DNA of 64,000 nucleotides from Neisseria cinerea (GCF_900475315.1 NZ_LS483369.1:1612001-1676000), one strand, 5' to 3'. Counted from the first letter of the stretch, positions 18,043 through 31,818 are shown. Notes: a model not told the origin generated them from the letters alone. Translations and numbers: made by a program.

Positions 18043-18160
18043 AATGCGGCTCTGTTTAGTATAATGTTTCGATTGGTTGGAATGGTTCTAACAACCCTGA
18101 TTCTACCGTCCTGACTGGAGGGGTTTCAACCGTTTAATCATTTTTAATAGGGGATAATCT

Positions 18161-18865
18161 ATGACGGTGTTGCAACAGCGTTATCGGGAGGTGTCCGAAC
18201 GTATCGGGAAATTGGTTCTGCAGGCGGGCAGGAAGCCGCATTCTGTCAGCCTGATTGCCGTCAGTAAGACTTTCCCTTCAGACGGCATCCGCGAAGTTTA
18301 CGCTGCCGGACAGCGTGATTTTGGCGAGAACTATATTCAGGAGTGGTACGGTAAAACGGAAGAATTGGCGGATTTGACCGACATTGTGTGGCATGTTATC
18401 GGCGATGTGCAGTCCAATAAAACCAAATTTGTCGCCGAACGCGCGCATTGGGTGCATACCGTATGCCGTCTGAAAACCGCCCGCCGTTTGAGCGAACAGC
18501 GCCCTTCCTCAATGCCGCCTTTGCAGGTGTGTATCGAGGTGAATATTGCGGGCGAGGCGGCAAAGCACGGTGTTGCGCCCGAAGAAGCGGTCGCGCTTGC
18601 GGTGGAAGTGGCGAAGTTGCCGAATATCGTCGTACGCGGCTTGATGTGCGTCGCCAAAGCCGGCGGCAGTGAAGCGGAATTGAAGGCGCAATTTCAGACG
18701 ATGCGGAAACTGCTTTCCGACCTCAATACGGCAGGCGTTAAGGCGGATGTGCTGTCTATGGGGATGTCGGACGATATGTCTGCCGCCATTGAGTGCGGTG
18801 CGACACATGTCCGTATCGGCAGCGCGATTTTCGGGAAAAGGAGCGGATTGGAATGCGCACAATAA
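18161..18865 (+). CDS. yggS: YggS-family pyridoxal phosphate homeostasis protein
   Basis: 234-residue PLP-binding single-domain protein related to the N-terminal barrel of alanine racemase. The PLP lysine is in LIAVSKTFP near residue 36, followed by FGENYIQE and WHVIGDVQSNK, with SMGMSDDMSAAI and THVRIGSAIFG near the C-terminus binding phosphate. Family members maintain PLP balance without known enzyme activity. Two DUS copies lie within the coding region (18277-18288 and 18463-18474). The 3' end overlaps the following lipoprotein gene by 13 bases. Divergent from pilT. Confidence 0.93.
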   Translation: MTVLQQRYREVSERIGKLVLQAGRKPHSVSLIAVSKTFPSDGIREVYAAGQRDFGENYIQEWYGKTEELADLTDIVWHVIGDVQSNKTKFVAERAHWVHTVCRLKTARRLSEQRPSSMPPLQVCIEVNIAGEAAKHGVAPEEAVALAVEVAKLPNIVVRGLMCVAKAGGSEAELKAQFQTMRKLLSDLNTAGVKADVLSMGMSDDMSAAIECGATHVRIGSAIFGKRSGLECAQ

Positions 18866-19254
18866 AATATACTGCAATGGCGTTATTGCTTATGTTTACG
18901 GTAGCCGGCTGTCAGTTGGCGGGTTGGTATGAGTGTTCGTCCCTGTTTGGCTGGTGTAAGCCGAGAAAACCGGCCGCCATCGATTTTTGGGATATTGTCG
19001 GCGAGAGTCCGCCGTCTTTAGAGGACTACGAGATACCGCTTTCAGACGGCAATCGTTCCGTCAGGGCAAATGAATATGAATCCGCACGACAATCTTACTT
19101 TTACAGGAAAATAAGGAAGTTTAAAGCCTGCGGGTTGGATTGGCGTACGCGCGACAAACAGCCTTTAATCGAAACCTTCAGGCAAGAAGGATTTAACTGC
19201 TTGGAAAAGCAGGGATTGAAGCGAAACAGCCTGTCCGAGCGCGTCCGATGGTAA
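18853..19254 (+). CDS. Predicted lipoprotein, unknown function
   Basis: 133-residue protein with a clear lipoprotein signal: MRTIKYTAMALL, a hydrophobic run and FTVAGC (Cys20). The mature part is basic with extra cysteines (YECSS, GWCKP, KACGL, FNCLE) and tryptophans, with no domain I recognise. The start at 18853 overlaps yggS by 13 bases and has GGATTGG upstream; the longer frame start at 18793 lacks a signal peptide. It lies between yggS and proC on the same strand. Confidence 0.8.
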   Translation: MRTIKYTAMALLLMFTVAGCQLAGWYECSSLFGWCKPRKPAAIDFWDIVGESPPSLEDYEIPLSDGNRSVRANEYESARQSYFYRKIRKFKACGLDWRTRDKQPLIETFRQEGFNCLEKQGLKRNSLSERVRW

Positions 19255-19303
19255 AAAAACTGGGAATGAATTTAGTAAGGTAATTTTGAATAGGGTAGAA
19301 ATA

Positions 19304-20095
19304 ATGAATGTTTATTTTCTCGGCGGCGGCAATATGGCGGCGGCCATCGCAGGCGGATTAGTCAAACAAGGGGGATACCGTATCCATATAGCCAATCGGG
19401 GTGCGGAAAAACGCGAACGTTTGGAAAAAGAGTTGGGGGTCGAAACTTCTGAAACCTTGCCAGAATTGCATTCGGGTGATGTTTTGATTCTTGCCGTCAA
19501 GCCGCAGGATATGGAAGCCGCGTGCAAAAATATCCGCACCAATGGTGCATTGGTGCTTTCTGTTGCAGCCGGATTGTCGGTCGATGCGCTCAGCCGTTAC
19601 CTCGGGGGAACACGCCGCATTGTCCGGGTTATGCCGAATACACCCGGGAAAATAGGATTGGGCGTATCCGGTATGTATGCCGTTACGGAGGTATCGGAAA
19701 CAGACCGTAAAATTGCCGATCAAATGATGAAATCTGTCGGTTTGACTGTTTGGTTGGATGATGAGGAAAAAATGCACGGCATTACCGGCATCAGCGGCAG
19801 CGGGCCGGCTTATGTGTTTTATCTGCTGGATGCTTTGCAGAATGCCGCTATCGGTCAGGGTTTTAATGCAGAAGAGGCTCGCGCACTCAGTTTGGCAACA
19901 TTCAAAGGCGCAGTTTCTCTTGCGGAACAGACGGGGGAAGAGTTTGGGCAACTCCGCCAAAAGGTAACCTCGAAAGGCGGAACGACGCACGAAGCAATAG
20001 AAACATTCAACCGCCATCACGTTGTCGAAGCGATAGAAGAAGGCGTTTGTGCCTGTGTGCGCCGTTCACAGGAAATGGAACAGCAATATCAATAA
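19304..20095 (+). CDS. proC: Pyrroline-5-carboxylate reductase
   Basis: Last step of proline synthesis, reducing pyrroline-5-carboxylate with NAD(P)H in the cytoplasm. The start at 19304 puts the Rossmann glycine motif FLGGGNMA directly at the N-terminus and gives 263 residues, close to the family norm. Conserved VMPNTP is seen near the middle, and the C-terminal dimerisation domain has GISGSGPAYVFYLL and TSKGGTTHEAI. An upstream TTG at 19286 would add six residues and cannot be fully excluded. Confidence 0.95.
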   Translation: MNVYFLGGGNMAAAIAGGLVKQGGYRIHIANRGAEKRERLEKELGVETSETLPELHSGDVLILAVKPQDMEAACKNIRTNGALVLSVAAGLSVDALSRYLGGTRRIVRVMPNTPGKIGLGVSGMYAVTEVSETDRKIADQMMKSVGLTVWLDDEEKMHGITGISGSGPAYVFYLLDALQNAAIGQGFNAEEARALSLATFKGAVSLAEQTGEEFGQLRQKVTSKGGTTHEAIETFNRHHVVEAIEEGVCACVRRSQEMEQQYQ

Positions 20096-20237
20096 TGGAA
20101 AGAAAATAAAAACTTAAATTCAAAACATGTTATCATGCGCGTTCTTTAAAAACACATTATGCAATAACTTTTATAAAAATCAATAAAATAAAGCTATTTT
20201 ATGCTTTGTTTTGCTATGGATCGAGAAGAGATACATT

Positions 20238-20654
20238 ATGGCAAAGTTGACAGAACAAGATATTTTAAATTGGAACGGGCCTGAAGATGATTACATGAAT
20301 GACGATCATTTGGCTTTTTTTCGCGAATTGCTGGTTAAAATGCAAGATGAACTCATAGAGAATGCATCTGTTACGACAGGACACCTCCAGGAACATGAAT
20401 CAGCCCCCGATCCTGCCGACCGTGCTACGCAGGAGGAAGAGTATGCATTGGAACTTCGTACACGGGATAGGGAGCGTAAACTCCTTAGTAAAATACAGGC
20501 AACCATCCGCAATATAGATGAGGGTGATTATGGGTTCTGTGCTGATACAGGAGAGCCTATCGGTCTGAAACGGCTGATGGCGCGACCGACGGCCACTTTA
20601 TCCGTAGAGGCGCAAGAGCGTCGGGAGAGAATGAAAAAACAGTTTGCTGACTAA
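20238..20654 (+). CDS. dksA: DksA/TraR-family transcription factor with single-Cys finger
   Basis: 138-residue RNA polymerase-binding factor that works with ppGpp. The coiled-coil has DPADRATQEEE, matching the conserved acidic tip. The zinc-finger region reads CADTG...TATLSVEA (Cys101): three of the four usual cysteines are replaced, as in zinc-independent DksA variants. The start at 20238 has GAGAAGAGA upstream. An extended -10 (TGTTATCAT) is visible at 20128-20136. It lies upstream of the rrn operon, whose promoters are typical DksA targets, though adjacency is probably coincidental. Confidence 0.93.
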   Translation: MAKLTEQDILNWNGPEDDYMNDDHLAFFRELLVKMQDELIENASVTTGHLQEHESAPDPADRATQEEEYALELRTRDRERKLLSKIQATIRNIDEGDYGFCADTGEPIGLKRLMARPTATLSVEAQERRERMKKQFAD

Positions 20655-20813
20655 ATTTGTCTTTTGGTTATTTTCAAGCCACATGACAGAAAAAGGGAAG
20701 CAGATTAAGATGGAGGCAGGTAAATTTCGAGTCGGATGTGGTTTGTGGCGAAATAAAAAACCTTATCAGACAGCGAGATGGAGAAAATAATTAAAAAAAG
20801 GCAAGGTGAGGTA

Positions 20814-20842
20814 TTGACCGTATACGTCTTCAAGCGTATAGT
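20814..20842 (+). promoter_or_regulatory. rrn promoter
   Basis: TTGACC, a 17-base spacer and TATAGT, about 250 bases before the mature 16S end. Confidence 0.75.
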
Positions 20843-20952
20843 TCGGTTCTTCGCTGCTGACGAAGCGGCGGTAATGAAACGGAGAAGTATAGCACGGTTT
20901 GGTTTAAGCCGTATTGGATATTCCGATACTGTTGCGTACTTAATAGTTCAAA

Positions 20953-20964
20953 CGCTCTTTAACA
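20953..20964 (+). promoter_or_regulatory. rrn leader boxA antitermination element
   Basis: CGCTCTTTAACA matches the boxA consensus TGCTCTTTAACA at 11 of 12 positions; expected to recruit the NusB/NusE complex. Confidence 0.75.
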
Positions 20965-21089
20965 AAACAGATTACCGATAAGTGTGAGTGCCTTGAGCCT
21001 CACACTGTTTGAAAGACAGACAAGATGATGTTTTGAACATTGTCCTGTCGGTTTCTTTGAAGCAGACCAGAAGTTAAAAAGTTAGAGAT

Positions 21090-22634
<1,545 letters not shown>

Positions 22635-22731
22635 GAGAAAGAAGAGGCTTTAGGCATTCACACTTATCGGTAAACTGAAAAGATGCGGAAGAAGCTTGAG
22701 TGAAGGCAAGGTTCGCTTAAGAAGAGAATCC

Positions 22732-22808
<77 letters not shown>

Positions 22809-22813
22809 ATAAC

Positions 22814-22889
22814 GGGGGCATAGCTCAGTTGGTAGAGCACCTGCTTTGCAAGCAGGGGGTCATCGGTTCGATCCCGTTTGCCTCCACCA
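22814..22889 (+). tRNA. tRNA-Ala (TGC)
   Basis: Acceptor GGGGGCA/TGCCTCC, anticodon loop TTTGCAA giving TGC, T-arm GGTTCGATCC, encoded CCA. Second spacer tRNA, five bases after tRNA-Ile. Confidence 0.97.
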
Positions 22890-22963
22890 AAACTTTACAA
22901 ATGAAAGCAAGTTTGCTATTTTTAGCAGCTTATTTTGATTTGCGAAGTAGAATAACGACGCAT

Positions 22964-22975
22964 CGATCTTTAACA
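22964..22975 (+). promoter_or_regulatory. boxA-like element in the 16S-23S spacer
   Basis: CGATCTTTAACA resembles boxA and lies between tRNA-Ala and 23S, where a second antitermination signal is usual. Confidence 0.6.
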
Positions 22976-23234
22976 AATTGGAAAGCCGAAATCAACAAAC
23001 AAAGACAATGAGTTTGTTTTGATTTTTACCTTTTGCAAAGGGTAAAAATCTCTCGCGAGAGAAAAGAAAACAAACACAGTATTTGGGTGATGATTGTATC
23101 GACTTAATCCTGAAACACAAAAGGCAGGATTAAGACACAACAAAGCAGTAAGCTTTATCAAAGTAGAAATTTCAAGTTTGCTTCCCTAGTCAACGGGTAG
23201 GTAAACGAAGTCAAAGAAGTTCTTGAAATGATAG

Positions 23235-26126
<2,892 letters not shown>

Positions 26127-26221
26127 ATCATTTGAAGAACTTCAAGAGATAAAAGCTTACTGACTGATTCAGTCATCACCGAATATATTGATTAAGGCTT
26201 TACCGATTTGTAACAGTTTAA

Positions 26222-26336
26222 GTTTGGCGGCCATAGCGAGTTGGTCCCACGCCTTCCCATCCCGAACAGGACCGTGAAACGACTCAGCGCCGATGATAGT
26301 GTGGTTCTTCCATGCGAAAGTAGGTCACTGCCAAAC
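26222..26336 (+). rRNA. rrf: 5S ribosomal RNA
   Basis: About 115 bases opening GTTTGGCGGCCATAGCGAG and closing CACTGCCAAAC, with the CCCATCCCGAACAGG loop of 5S rRNA. The two ends pair (GTTTGGC/GCCAAAC). Confidence 0.95.
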
Positions 26337-26346
26337 ACCCATTCAG

Positions 26347-26374
26347 AAAACCCCCGGATATCCGGGGGTTTTTG
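26347..26374 (+). terminator. rrn operon terminator
   Basis: AAAACCCCCGGA-TATCCGGGGGTTTTT perfect GC-rich stem with T tail right after 5S. Confidence 0.92.
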
Positions 26375-26517
26375 CTTTGCCAGGAAAAAATGTCGGGGAT
26401 GGCGGGACGGTATCTGTGAGGTGTCCGGTTGGGTTTGTGGAGGGATACTTGAAATTTTGGGATATTCATTTTAAAATGACGTAATTTTATTATTTACCAC
26501 ACGTTGAAGGAAAAACT

Positions 26518-26817
26518 ATGAAAAAAATGTTTGTATTGTTCTGTATGCTGTTCTCCTGCGCCTTCTCTTTTGCTGCGGTAAACGTCAATGCCGCTTCCCA
26601 GCAGGAATTGGAGGCGCTGCCGGGAATAGGTCCGGCGAAGGCAAAGGCCATTGTGGAATACCGTGCGCAAAACGGTGCGTTCAAGTCTGTGGACGAGTTG
26701 ACGAAGGTTAAGGGTATCGGCCCTGCGGTGTTGGCGAAGCTGAAGGACCAGGCTTCTGTCGGTGCGCCTGCGGCTAAGGCCCCAGCCAAACCGGCTTTAC
26801 CCGCAGCTAAAAAATAG
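26518..26817 (+). CDS. comEA: ComEA-type helix-hairpin-helix DNA-binding competence protein
   Basis: 99-residue exported protein: signal peptide about 1-20 (SFAAVNV), then a single helix-hairpin-helix pair (LEALPGIGPAKAKAIVEYR and VKGIGPAVLAKL). The C-terminal tail is Ala/Pro/Lys-rich. In Neisseria the family binds incoming DNA in the periplasm during transformation, and I recall several identical copies each next to an rRNA operon, which fits this position. RBS AAGGA is present and a hairpin terminator follows. Confidence 0.92.
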   Translation: MKKMFVLFCMLFSCAFSFAAVNVNAASQQELEALPGIGPAKAKAIVEYRAQNGAFKSVDELTKVKGIGPAVLAKLKDQASVGAPAAKAPAKPALPAAKK

Positions 26818-26835
26818 GGCGGGAAGGAAATAAAA

Positions 26836-26867
26836 GGGTGTCAGATAAGATTCTGACGCCCTTTTTT
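26836..26867 (+). terminator. comEA terminator
   Basis: GGGTGTCAGA and TCTGACGCCC form a stem with one G-U pair, then TTTTTT. Confidence 0.88.
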
Positions 26868-27867
26868 CTGGGAATTTAGATTAATGTTTGAGGGATATTT
26901 GGGAACTTCCCTGTTTTTTAATATGGGAATTTGAAGTTTCATATTATTTTCATAAGGAAATAATTTATGTTTTCTTTTAGGAATCATCCTAAATAACTAG
27001 GGATATTTACATCTGAGTCAGAATTATCCCACGAGAGAAAGTTGCTAAGCCGATATAAGCAAAACAGGCTCATTGAACTATTTGTTACAGGCATCACAAC
27101 CATAACAGCTATTCTGAGTGGATTGGCGTAAACAAAAATGCCTCCACCCATTATTTTCACTGTTTACGTCTACCTATCTATCAGAATAGTCCGTATTTGG
27201 AGATCTTCAACGGAGAAGTGATAGCCGATGAAAGCTATTTTGATAGACACTGTAAAGGCAAATGCAGTCGCGGATCAGCGGGGAAAGTCGCCGTAATCGT
27301 AATCGGGTTTTAAAGCGCGATGGTAAGATTTTCAGTGTTTCGGTACCAGCCGCTTATTGTTGCTGATTATCCTTTAACAGGTTAAGCCTGACAGCGTTAT
27401 TTATATCGGCTGCTACCACGGTTATGACATATTGGATGTAAACGGATTTACCCGCTTCCACATCAATCACAGTATACATTTCCACAACGATAAAACCTTA
27501 TTAACGGAATTTAGAATTTTTAGAAACCAAAATGTAAATTACGTAAGTTTAACGGCATTCCTCAAGATCATTTTGAGCTGTATTTGAAGGTATGTACAAA
27601 TATCGTATGATGACCGTTTACTGGTTTTACATCAGCTAAATGAGCTTGTTTTTTGCCTCTTTCTTTTTTAACGGCTAGATAGGTTGGGGTGGAATAAAAA
27701 TTTTGTCTTTTTAATTATTGGGTAGATAAAGACGTCGATATCCGATACATCCCCAACATAGTAGAAGGAGAAATGCCGTCTGAAAGACGGTTTTTGTTTT
27801 GGAAACCTTGTGTTTTATCCTGTTGCCCTTATTTTACTGGTAATTTTATTTTGAATTAGATGAAAAG
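26868..27867. other. Intergenic region holding the IS remnant
   Basis: About 1 kb with no intact gene. Apart from the transposase remnant it holds AT-rich sequence at 26880-27000 and a DUS with a partial inverted arm (ATGCCGTCTGAAAGACGG) at 27773-27790 ahead of dnaJ. Confidence 0.7.
27030..27650 (+). pseudogene. Decayed IS1016-like (IS1595 family) transposase
   Basis: Translation in shifting frames recovers the transposase outline. RKLLSRYKQNRLIELFV lies near 27036-27090, GEVIADESYFDRHCKGK near 27210-27260 (the ADESYF motif of the ISXO2-like DDE domain), GSAGKVAVI near 27275, and KLRKFNGIPQDHFELYLK near 27535-27590. Stops and frameshifts separate these blocks, and no complete reading frame remains. 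I do not see clear terminal inverted repeats. It fills the gap between comEA and dnaJ. Family naming is from remembered sequence, so the exact element name is tentative. Confidence 0.75.
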
Positions 27868-28989
27868 ATGAGTAATCAAGATTTTTACGCGACGTTGGGT
27901 GTAGCAAGAACAGCTACCGATGAAGAAATTAAAAAAGCCTACCGTAAATTGGCAATGAAGTATCATCCTGACCGTAATCCTGATAATAAAGAGGCGGAAG
28001 AGAAGTTTAAAGAAGTACAAAAGGCATATGAAACTTTGTCCGATAAAGAAAAGCGTGCTATGTATGACCAATATGGCCATGCAGCATTTGAAGGAGGAGG
28101 TCAAGGAGGATTTGGAGGGTTTGGCGGATTTGGCGGTGCTCAAGGTTTTGACTTTGGGGATATTTTCAGCCAAATGTTTGGAGGCGGTTCAGGGCGTGCC
28201 CAGCCTGATTATCAGGGTGAGGATGTTCAAGTCGGTATCGAAATCACGCTTGAAGAAGCAGCAAAAGGCGTGAAGAAACGCATCAATATTCCGACTTATG
28301 AAGCGTGCGATGTCTGCAACGGCAGCGGTGCGAAACCCGGGACATCCCCTGAAACCTGTCCGACTTGTAAAGGCTCGGGTACGGTGCACATCCAGCAGGC
28401 GATTTTCCGTATGCAACAGACTTGTCCGACTTGTCATGGTGCGGGTAAGCATATTAAAGACCCTTGTATTAAATGTCACGGGGAAGGACGGAATAAAACC
28501 GGCAAGGCTGTAGAAGTGAATATTCCTGCAGGCATAGATGACGGACAACGTATCCGTTTGAGCGGGGAAGGCGAGCCGGGAAGGCATGGTGCGCCTGCAG
28601 GCGATTTGTATGTAACGGTGCGTATCAGGGCCCATAAGATTTTCCAACGCGATGGTTTGGATTTGCATTGCGAACTGCCGATTAGTTTTGCCACAGCTGC
28701 TCTGGGCGGTGAGTTGGAAGTACCGACGTTGGACGGCAAGGTTAAGCTTACTATTCCAAAAGAAACCCAGACAGGCAGAAGGATGCGTGTGAAAGGTAAG
28801 GGTGTCAAATCATTGCGCAGTAGTGCAATCGGTGATTTGTACTGCCATATTGTTGTCGAAACGCCTGTTAATTTGACCGACCGTCAAAAAGAGCTTTTGG
28901 AAGAGTTTGAGCGGATTTCTACCGGGTTGGAAAATCAAACACCGCGTAAGAAATCGTTTTTAGACAAGCTGCGCGATTTGTTTGATTAG
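27868..28989 (+). CDS. dnaJ: Chaperone DnaJ
   Basis: 373-residue Hsp40 co-chaperone that stimulates DnaK. The J-domain has the HPD triad at YHPDRNPD near residue 33; a Gly/Phe-rich linker follows ([11 protein letters not shown]). Four zinc-binding CXXCXGXG repeats are seen: [24 protein letters not shown] and CIKCHGEG. The C-terminal substrate-binding domains follow. Length is that of the family. dnaK and grpE are not adjacent. The ribosome site is weak (GATGAAAAG). Confidence 0.97.
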   Translation: MSNQDFYATLGVARTATDEEIKKAYRKLAMKYHPDRNPDNKEAEEKFKEVQKAYETLSDKEKRAMYDQYGHAAFEGGGQGGFGGFGGFGGAQGFDFGDIFSQMFGGGSGRAQPDYQGEDVQVGIEITLEEAAKGVKKRINIPTYEACDVCNGSGAKPGTSPETCPTCKGSGTVHIQQAIFRMQQTCPTCHGAGKHIKDPCIKCHGEGRNKTGKAVEVNIPAGIDDGQRIRLSGEGEPGRHGAPAGDLYVTVRIRAHKIFQRDGLDLHCELPISFATAALGGELEVPTLDGKVKLTIPKETQTGRRMRVKGKGVKSLRSSAIGDLYCHIVVETPVNLTDRQKELLEEFERISTGLENQTPRKKSFLDKLRDLFD

Positions 28990-29008
28990 TTTTAAAGTTT
29001 GGAAACAA

Positions 29009-29047
29009 ACAGCCGTATTGGGGCATCTCCCTGATACGGCTGTTTTA
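29009..29047 (+). terminator. dnaJ terminator
   Basis: ACAGCCGTAT and ATACGGCTGT form a 10-bp perfect stem followed by TTTATT. A further copy of ATACGGCTGT lies 40 bases downstream. Confidence 0.85.
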
Positions 29048-29128
29048 TTGTCTGAAAATAGTTTTTTGTATTTTCAGGGGAATATGGGATACGGCTGTAT
29101 AACTGTTTTTAACTGTTCTTTTTAAAAC

Positions 29129-29157
29129 TTGACATTATGATGTGATGCCAACAATAT
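29129..29157 (+). promoter_or_regulatory. Possible promoter of the OPT transporter gene
   Basis: Perfect TTGACA, 17-base spacer and a poor -10 (CAATAT), 30 bases before the ATG at 29187. Confidence 0.35.
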
Positions 29158-29186
29158 GTGAAAGTCTGTTTTTTAAAGGAAGAGTA

Positions 29187-31205
29187 ATGAGCAAATCTTT
29201 ATCCGGTTCTGCTGAAGAATACCGCGAACTGACGCTCCGCGGCATGATACTCGGCGCATTGATTACCGTGATTTTTACTGCGTCTAACGTTTATCTCGGC
29301 TTGAAAGTCGGGTTGACCTTTGCATCGTCGATTCCCGCAGCAGTGATTTCGATGGCGGTTTTAAAGTTTTTCAAAGGCAGCAATATTTTGGAAAACAATA
29401 TGGTGCAGACGCAGGCTTCTGCGGCGGGTACGCTTTCGAGCATTATTTTTGTTCTGCCCGGTTTGTTGATGGCGGGCTATTGGAGCGGTTTTCCGTTTTG
29501 GCAGACTGTGCTGTTATGTATGGCGGGCGGGATTTTGGGGGTGATTTTCACCATTCCGCTGCGTTACGCGATGGTGGTGAAAAGCGAGTTGCCTTATCCC
29601 GAAGGCGTGGCGGCGGCGGAGATTTTGAAAGTCGGCAGCCACGAGGAAGAGGAAGACCGTCAGGGCGGCAGCGGTATTAAAGAGCTGGCGGCAGGCGGCG
29701 CATTGGCAGGCTTTATGAGCTTTTGTTCCAATGGTTTGCGCGTGATTGCCGATAGTGCGAGTTATTGGTTCAAAAGCGGCACGGCGATTTTCCAACTGCC
29801 GATGGGTTTTTCAATGGCATTGTTGGGCGCGGGCTATTTGGTCGGATTGACGGGCGGTATCGCCATCCTGTTGGGCATTTCGATTGCGTGGGGTATTGCC
29901 GTTCCGTATTTCTCCTCACATATTCCCCAGCCTTCCGATATGGAAATGGCGGCATTCGCCATGAAACTATGGAAGGAAAAAGTACGCTTTATCGGCGCGG
30001 GAACCATCGGTATTGCCGCGGTTTGGACCTTATTGATGCTGATCAAGCCAATGGTGGAAGGCATGAAGATGTCGTTCAAGAGTTTTGGCAGCAGTGCACC
30101 CGCTACAGAACGCGCCGAACAGGATTTGTCGCCTAAAGCCATGATTTTCTGGGTATTGTCCATGATGCTTATTCTAGGCGTGTCGTTTTACCACTTTATC
30201 GGTGATTCGCACATTACGGGTGGTATGGCTTGGCTTTTAGTGGTCGTTTGCACGCTTCTGGCTTCCGTCATCGGCTTTTTGATCGCCGCCGCCTGCGGTT
30301 ATATGGCGGGTTTGGTCGGCTCGTCTTCCAGCCCGATTTCCGGCGTGGGTATCGTTTCCATTGTTATCATTTCGCTGGTTTTATTGGTTGTAGGCGAATC
30401 AGGCGGTTTGATGGCGGATGAAGCCAACCGCAAATTCTTACTGGCGTTGACGCTTTTCTGCGGCTCGGCAGTAATCTGCGTGGCTTCGATTTCCAATGAC
30501 AACCTGCAAGACTTGAAAACCGGCCACTTGCTCAAAGCCACGCCTTGGCGGCAGCAAGTCGCCCTGATTATCGGTTGTATCGTCGGTGCGCTGGTTATTT
30601 CACCCGTGTTGGAACTGCTTTACGAAGCCTACGGCTTTACCGGTGCAATGCCGCGCGAAGGCATGGATGCGGCGCAGGCTTTGGCAGCCCCTCAAGCGAC
30701 TTTGATGGCGACCATTGCGTCGGGTATCTTCGCCCACAACCTTGAATGGGCGTACATCTTCACCGGCATCGCGATCGGCGCGGTGTTGATCGTCGTTGAT
30801 TTGGTGTTGAAAAAATCGTCCGGCGGAAAACGCGCACTGCCTGTCCTCGCGGTCGGCATGGGCATCTACCTGCCGCCGTCCGTCACTATGCCTATCGTGA
30901 TCGGCGCAGTGTTGGCGGCGGTGTTGAAACACATCATCGGTAAAAAAGCGGAAAACCGTGAAGGCCGTCTGAAAAACGCCGAGCGTATCGGAACCTTGTT
31001 CTCCGCCGGCCTGATTGTCGGTGAAAGCCTGATTGGTGTGATTATGGCGTTTATTATTGCCTTCTCCGTGACCAACGGCGGCTCGGATGCGCCGCTTGCG
31101 TTGAATCTGGAAAACTGGGATGCCGCCGCCTCATGGTTGGGTTTGGCGTTCTTCGTTACCGGGATGTTTTTCTTTGCACAGCGCGTACTGAAGGCGGGTA
31201 GGTAG
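29187..31205 (+). CDS. OPT-family oligopeptide transporter
   Basis: 672-residue inner-membrane transporter with about 14-16 hydrophobic segments, matching the bacterial OPT (YSL/oligopeptide) family. Visible family features are ELTLRGMILG at the start, ASNVYLGLKVGLTFASS, and GSSSSPISGVGI in the middle. The start at 29187 (MSKSLSG) has AAAGGAAGAG upstream; an upstream in-frame ATG at 29142 is rejected for lack of an RBS. An AG-type DUS lies within the gene (30962-30973). Substrate, probably peptides or metal chelates, is not determined. Confidence 0.9.
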   Translation: MSKSLSGSAEEYRELTLRGMILGALITVIFTASNVYLGLKVGLTFASSIPAAVISMAVLKFFKGSNILENNMVQTQASAAGTLSSIIFVLPGLLMAGYWSGFPFWQTVLLCMAGGILGVIFTIPLRYAMVVKSELPYPEGVAAAEILKVGSHEEEEDRQGGSGIKELAAGGALAGFMSFCSNGLRVIADSASYWFKSGTAIFQLPMGFSMALLGAGYLVGLTGGIAILLGISIAWGIAVPYFSSHIPQPSDMEMAAFAMKLWKEKVRFIGAGTIGIAAVWTLLMLIKPMVEGMKMSFKSFGSSAPATERAEQDLSPKAMIFWVLSMMLILGVSFYHFIGDSHITGGMAWLLVVVCTLLASVIGFLIAAACGYMAGLVGSSSSPISGVGIVSIVIISLVLLVVGESGGLMADEANRKFLLALTLFCGSAVICVASISNDNLQDLKTGHLLKATPWRQQVALIIGCIVGALVISPVLELLYEAYGFTGAMPREGMDAAQALAAPQATLMATIASGIFAHNLEWAYIFTGIAIGAVLIVVDLVLKKSSGGKRALPVLAVGMGIYLPPSVTMPIVIGAVLAAVLKHIIGKKAENREGRLKNAERIGTLFSAGLIVGESLIGVIMAFIIAFSVTNGGSDAPLALNLENWDAAASWLGLAFFVTGMFFFAQRVLKAGR

Positions 31206-31216
31206 CCTGTCGGAAA

Positions 31217-31250
31217 AAATGCCGTCTGAAACGTTCAGACGGCATTTTTT
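31217..31250. terminator. Bidirectional DUS terminator (OPT gene / rfbC)
   Basis: AAAAAATGCCGTCTGAAAC...GTTCAGACGGCATTTTTT between convergent genes, with A- and T-runs. Confidence 0.88.
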
Positions 31251-31806
31251 ATCGGGAAAGCGTAAGGCGGAGCTTTTCGGCTTGTGCCCACGTTTTGCCG
31301 GCAAGGTCTTTGGGCGAAAGCAGCGGCGCGGTTTGAAGCGGCCAGTCTATGCCTATTGCCGGGTCGTTCCATATTAAAACCTGTTCGGCTTCCGGCTTGT
31401 AATAGTCCGTGCATTTGTAGGTAAGTTCGGCCGTGTTGCTCAAAACGTAAAAACCGTGTGCGAAGCCTTCGGGTATCCAAAGCTGGTATTGGTTTTGCGC
31501 CGACAGGGTTGCGCCTGTCCATTTGCCGAAAGTCGGCGAACCTTCTCGCATATCGACGGCCACGTCGAACACTTCGCCGACAACTACGCGTATGAGTTTG
31601 CCTTGTGTGTTTTCGGTTTGGTAGTGCAGGCCACGCAATACGCCTTTGCCGGATTTGGAATGGTTTTCCTGCACGAAGGTTCGATCGGCAATATTTTCTT
31701 TGAACCACCCGTCTCGGAAGGTTTCCATAAAAAAGCCGCGCCCGTCTTTGAAGACTTGCGGTTTTAAAAGTTTTACGTCGGGGAGTGCGGTGTCGATGAT
31801 GTTCAT
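31249..31806 (-). CDS. rfbC: dTDP-4-dehydrorhamnose 3,5-epimerase
   Basis: 185-residue cupin-fold epimerase of dTDP-sugar synthesis. Conserved FVQENHSKS, the catalytic-His motif LRGLHYQ, and VAVDMREGSPTFGKW are visible, with WIPEGFAHGFYVLS. Last gene of a galE-rfbB-rfbA-rfbC run. No rfbD (dTDP-rhamnose-forming reductase) accompanies it, so the end product is unclear. Confidence 0.95.
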   Translation of the reverse strand: MNIIDTALPDVKLLKPQVFKDGRGFFMETFRDGWFKENIADRTFVQENHSKSGKGVLRGLHYQTENTQGKLIRVVVGEVFDVAVDMREGSPTFGKWTGATLSAQNQYQLWIPEGFAHGFYVLSNTAELTYKCTDYYKPEAEQVLIWNDPAIGIDWPLQTAPLLSPKDLAGKTWAQAEKLRLTLSR

Positions 31807-31818
31807 GAATTTCTCTGT

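Larger units (their letters stand above)
20655..21089 (+). other. rRNA operon promoter and leader region
   Basis: 435 bases with no credible gene. It holds a strong promoter at 20814-20842, a possible second weaker one (TTGGAT...TACTTA near 20916-20944), a boxA at 20953-20964 and the 16S leader. Confidence 0.75.

Noticed and set aside
20778-20981. 67-codon frame upstream of 16S
   Set aside because: Covers the rrn promoter and boxA; no family resemblance.
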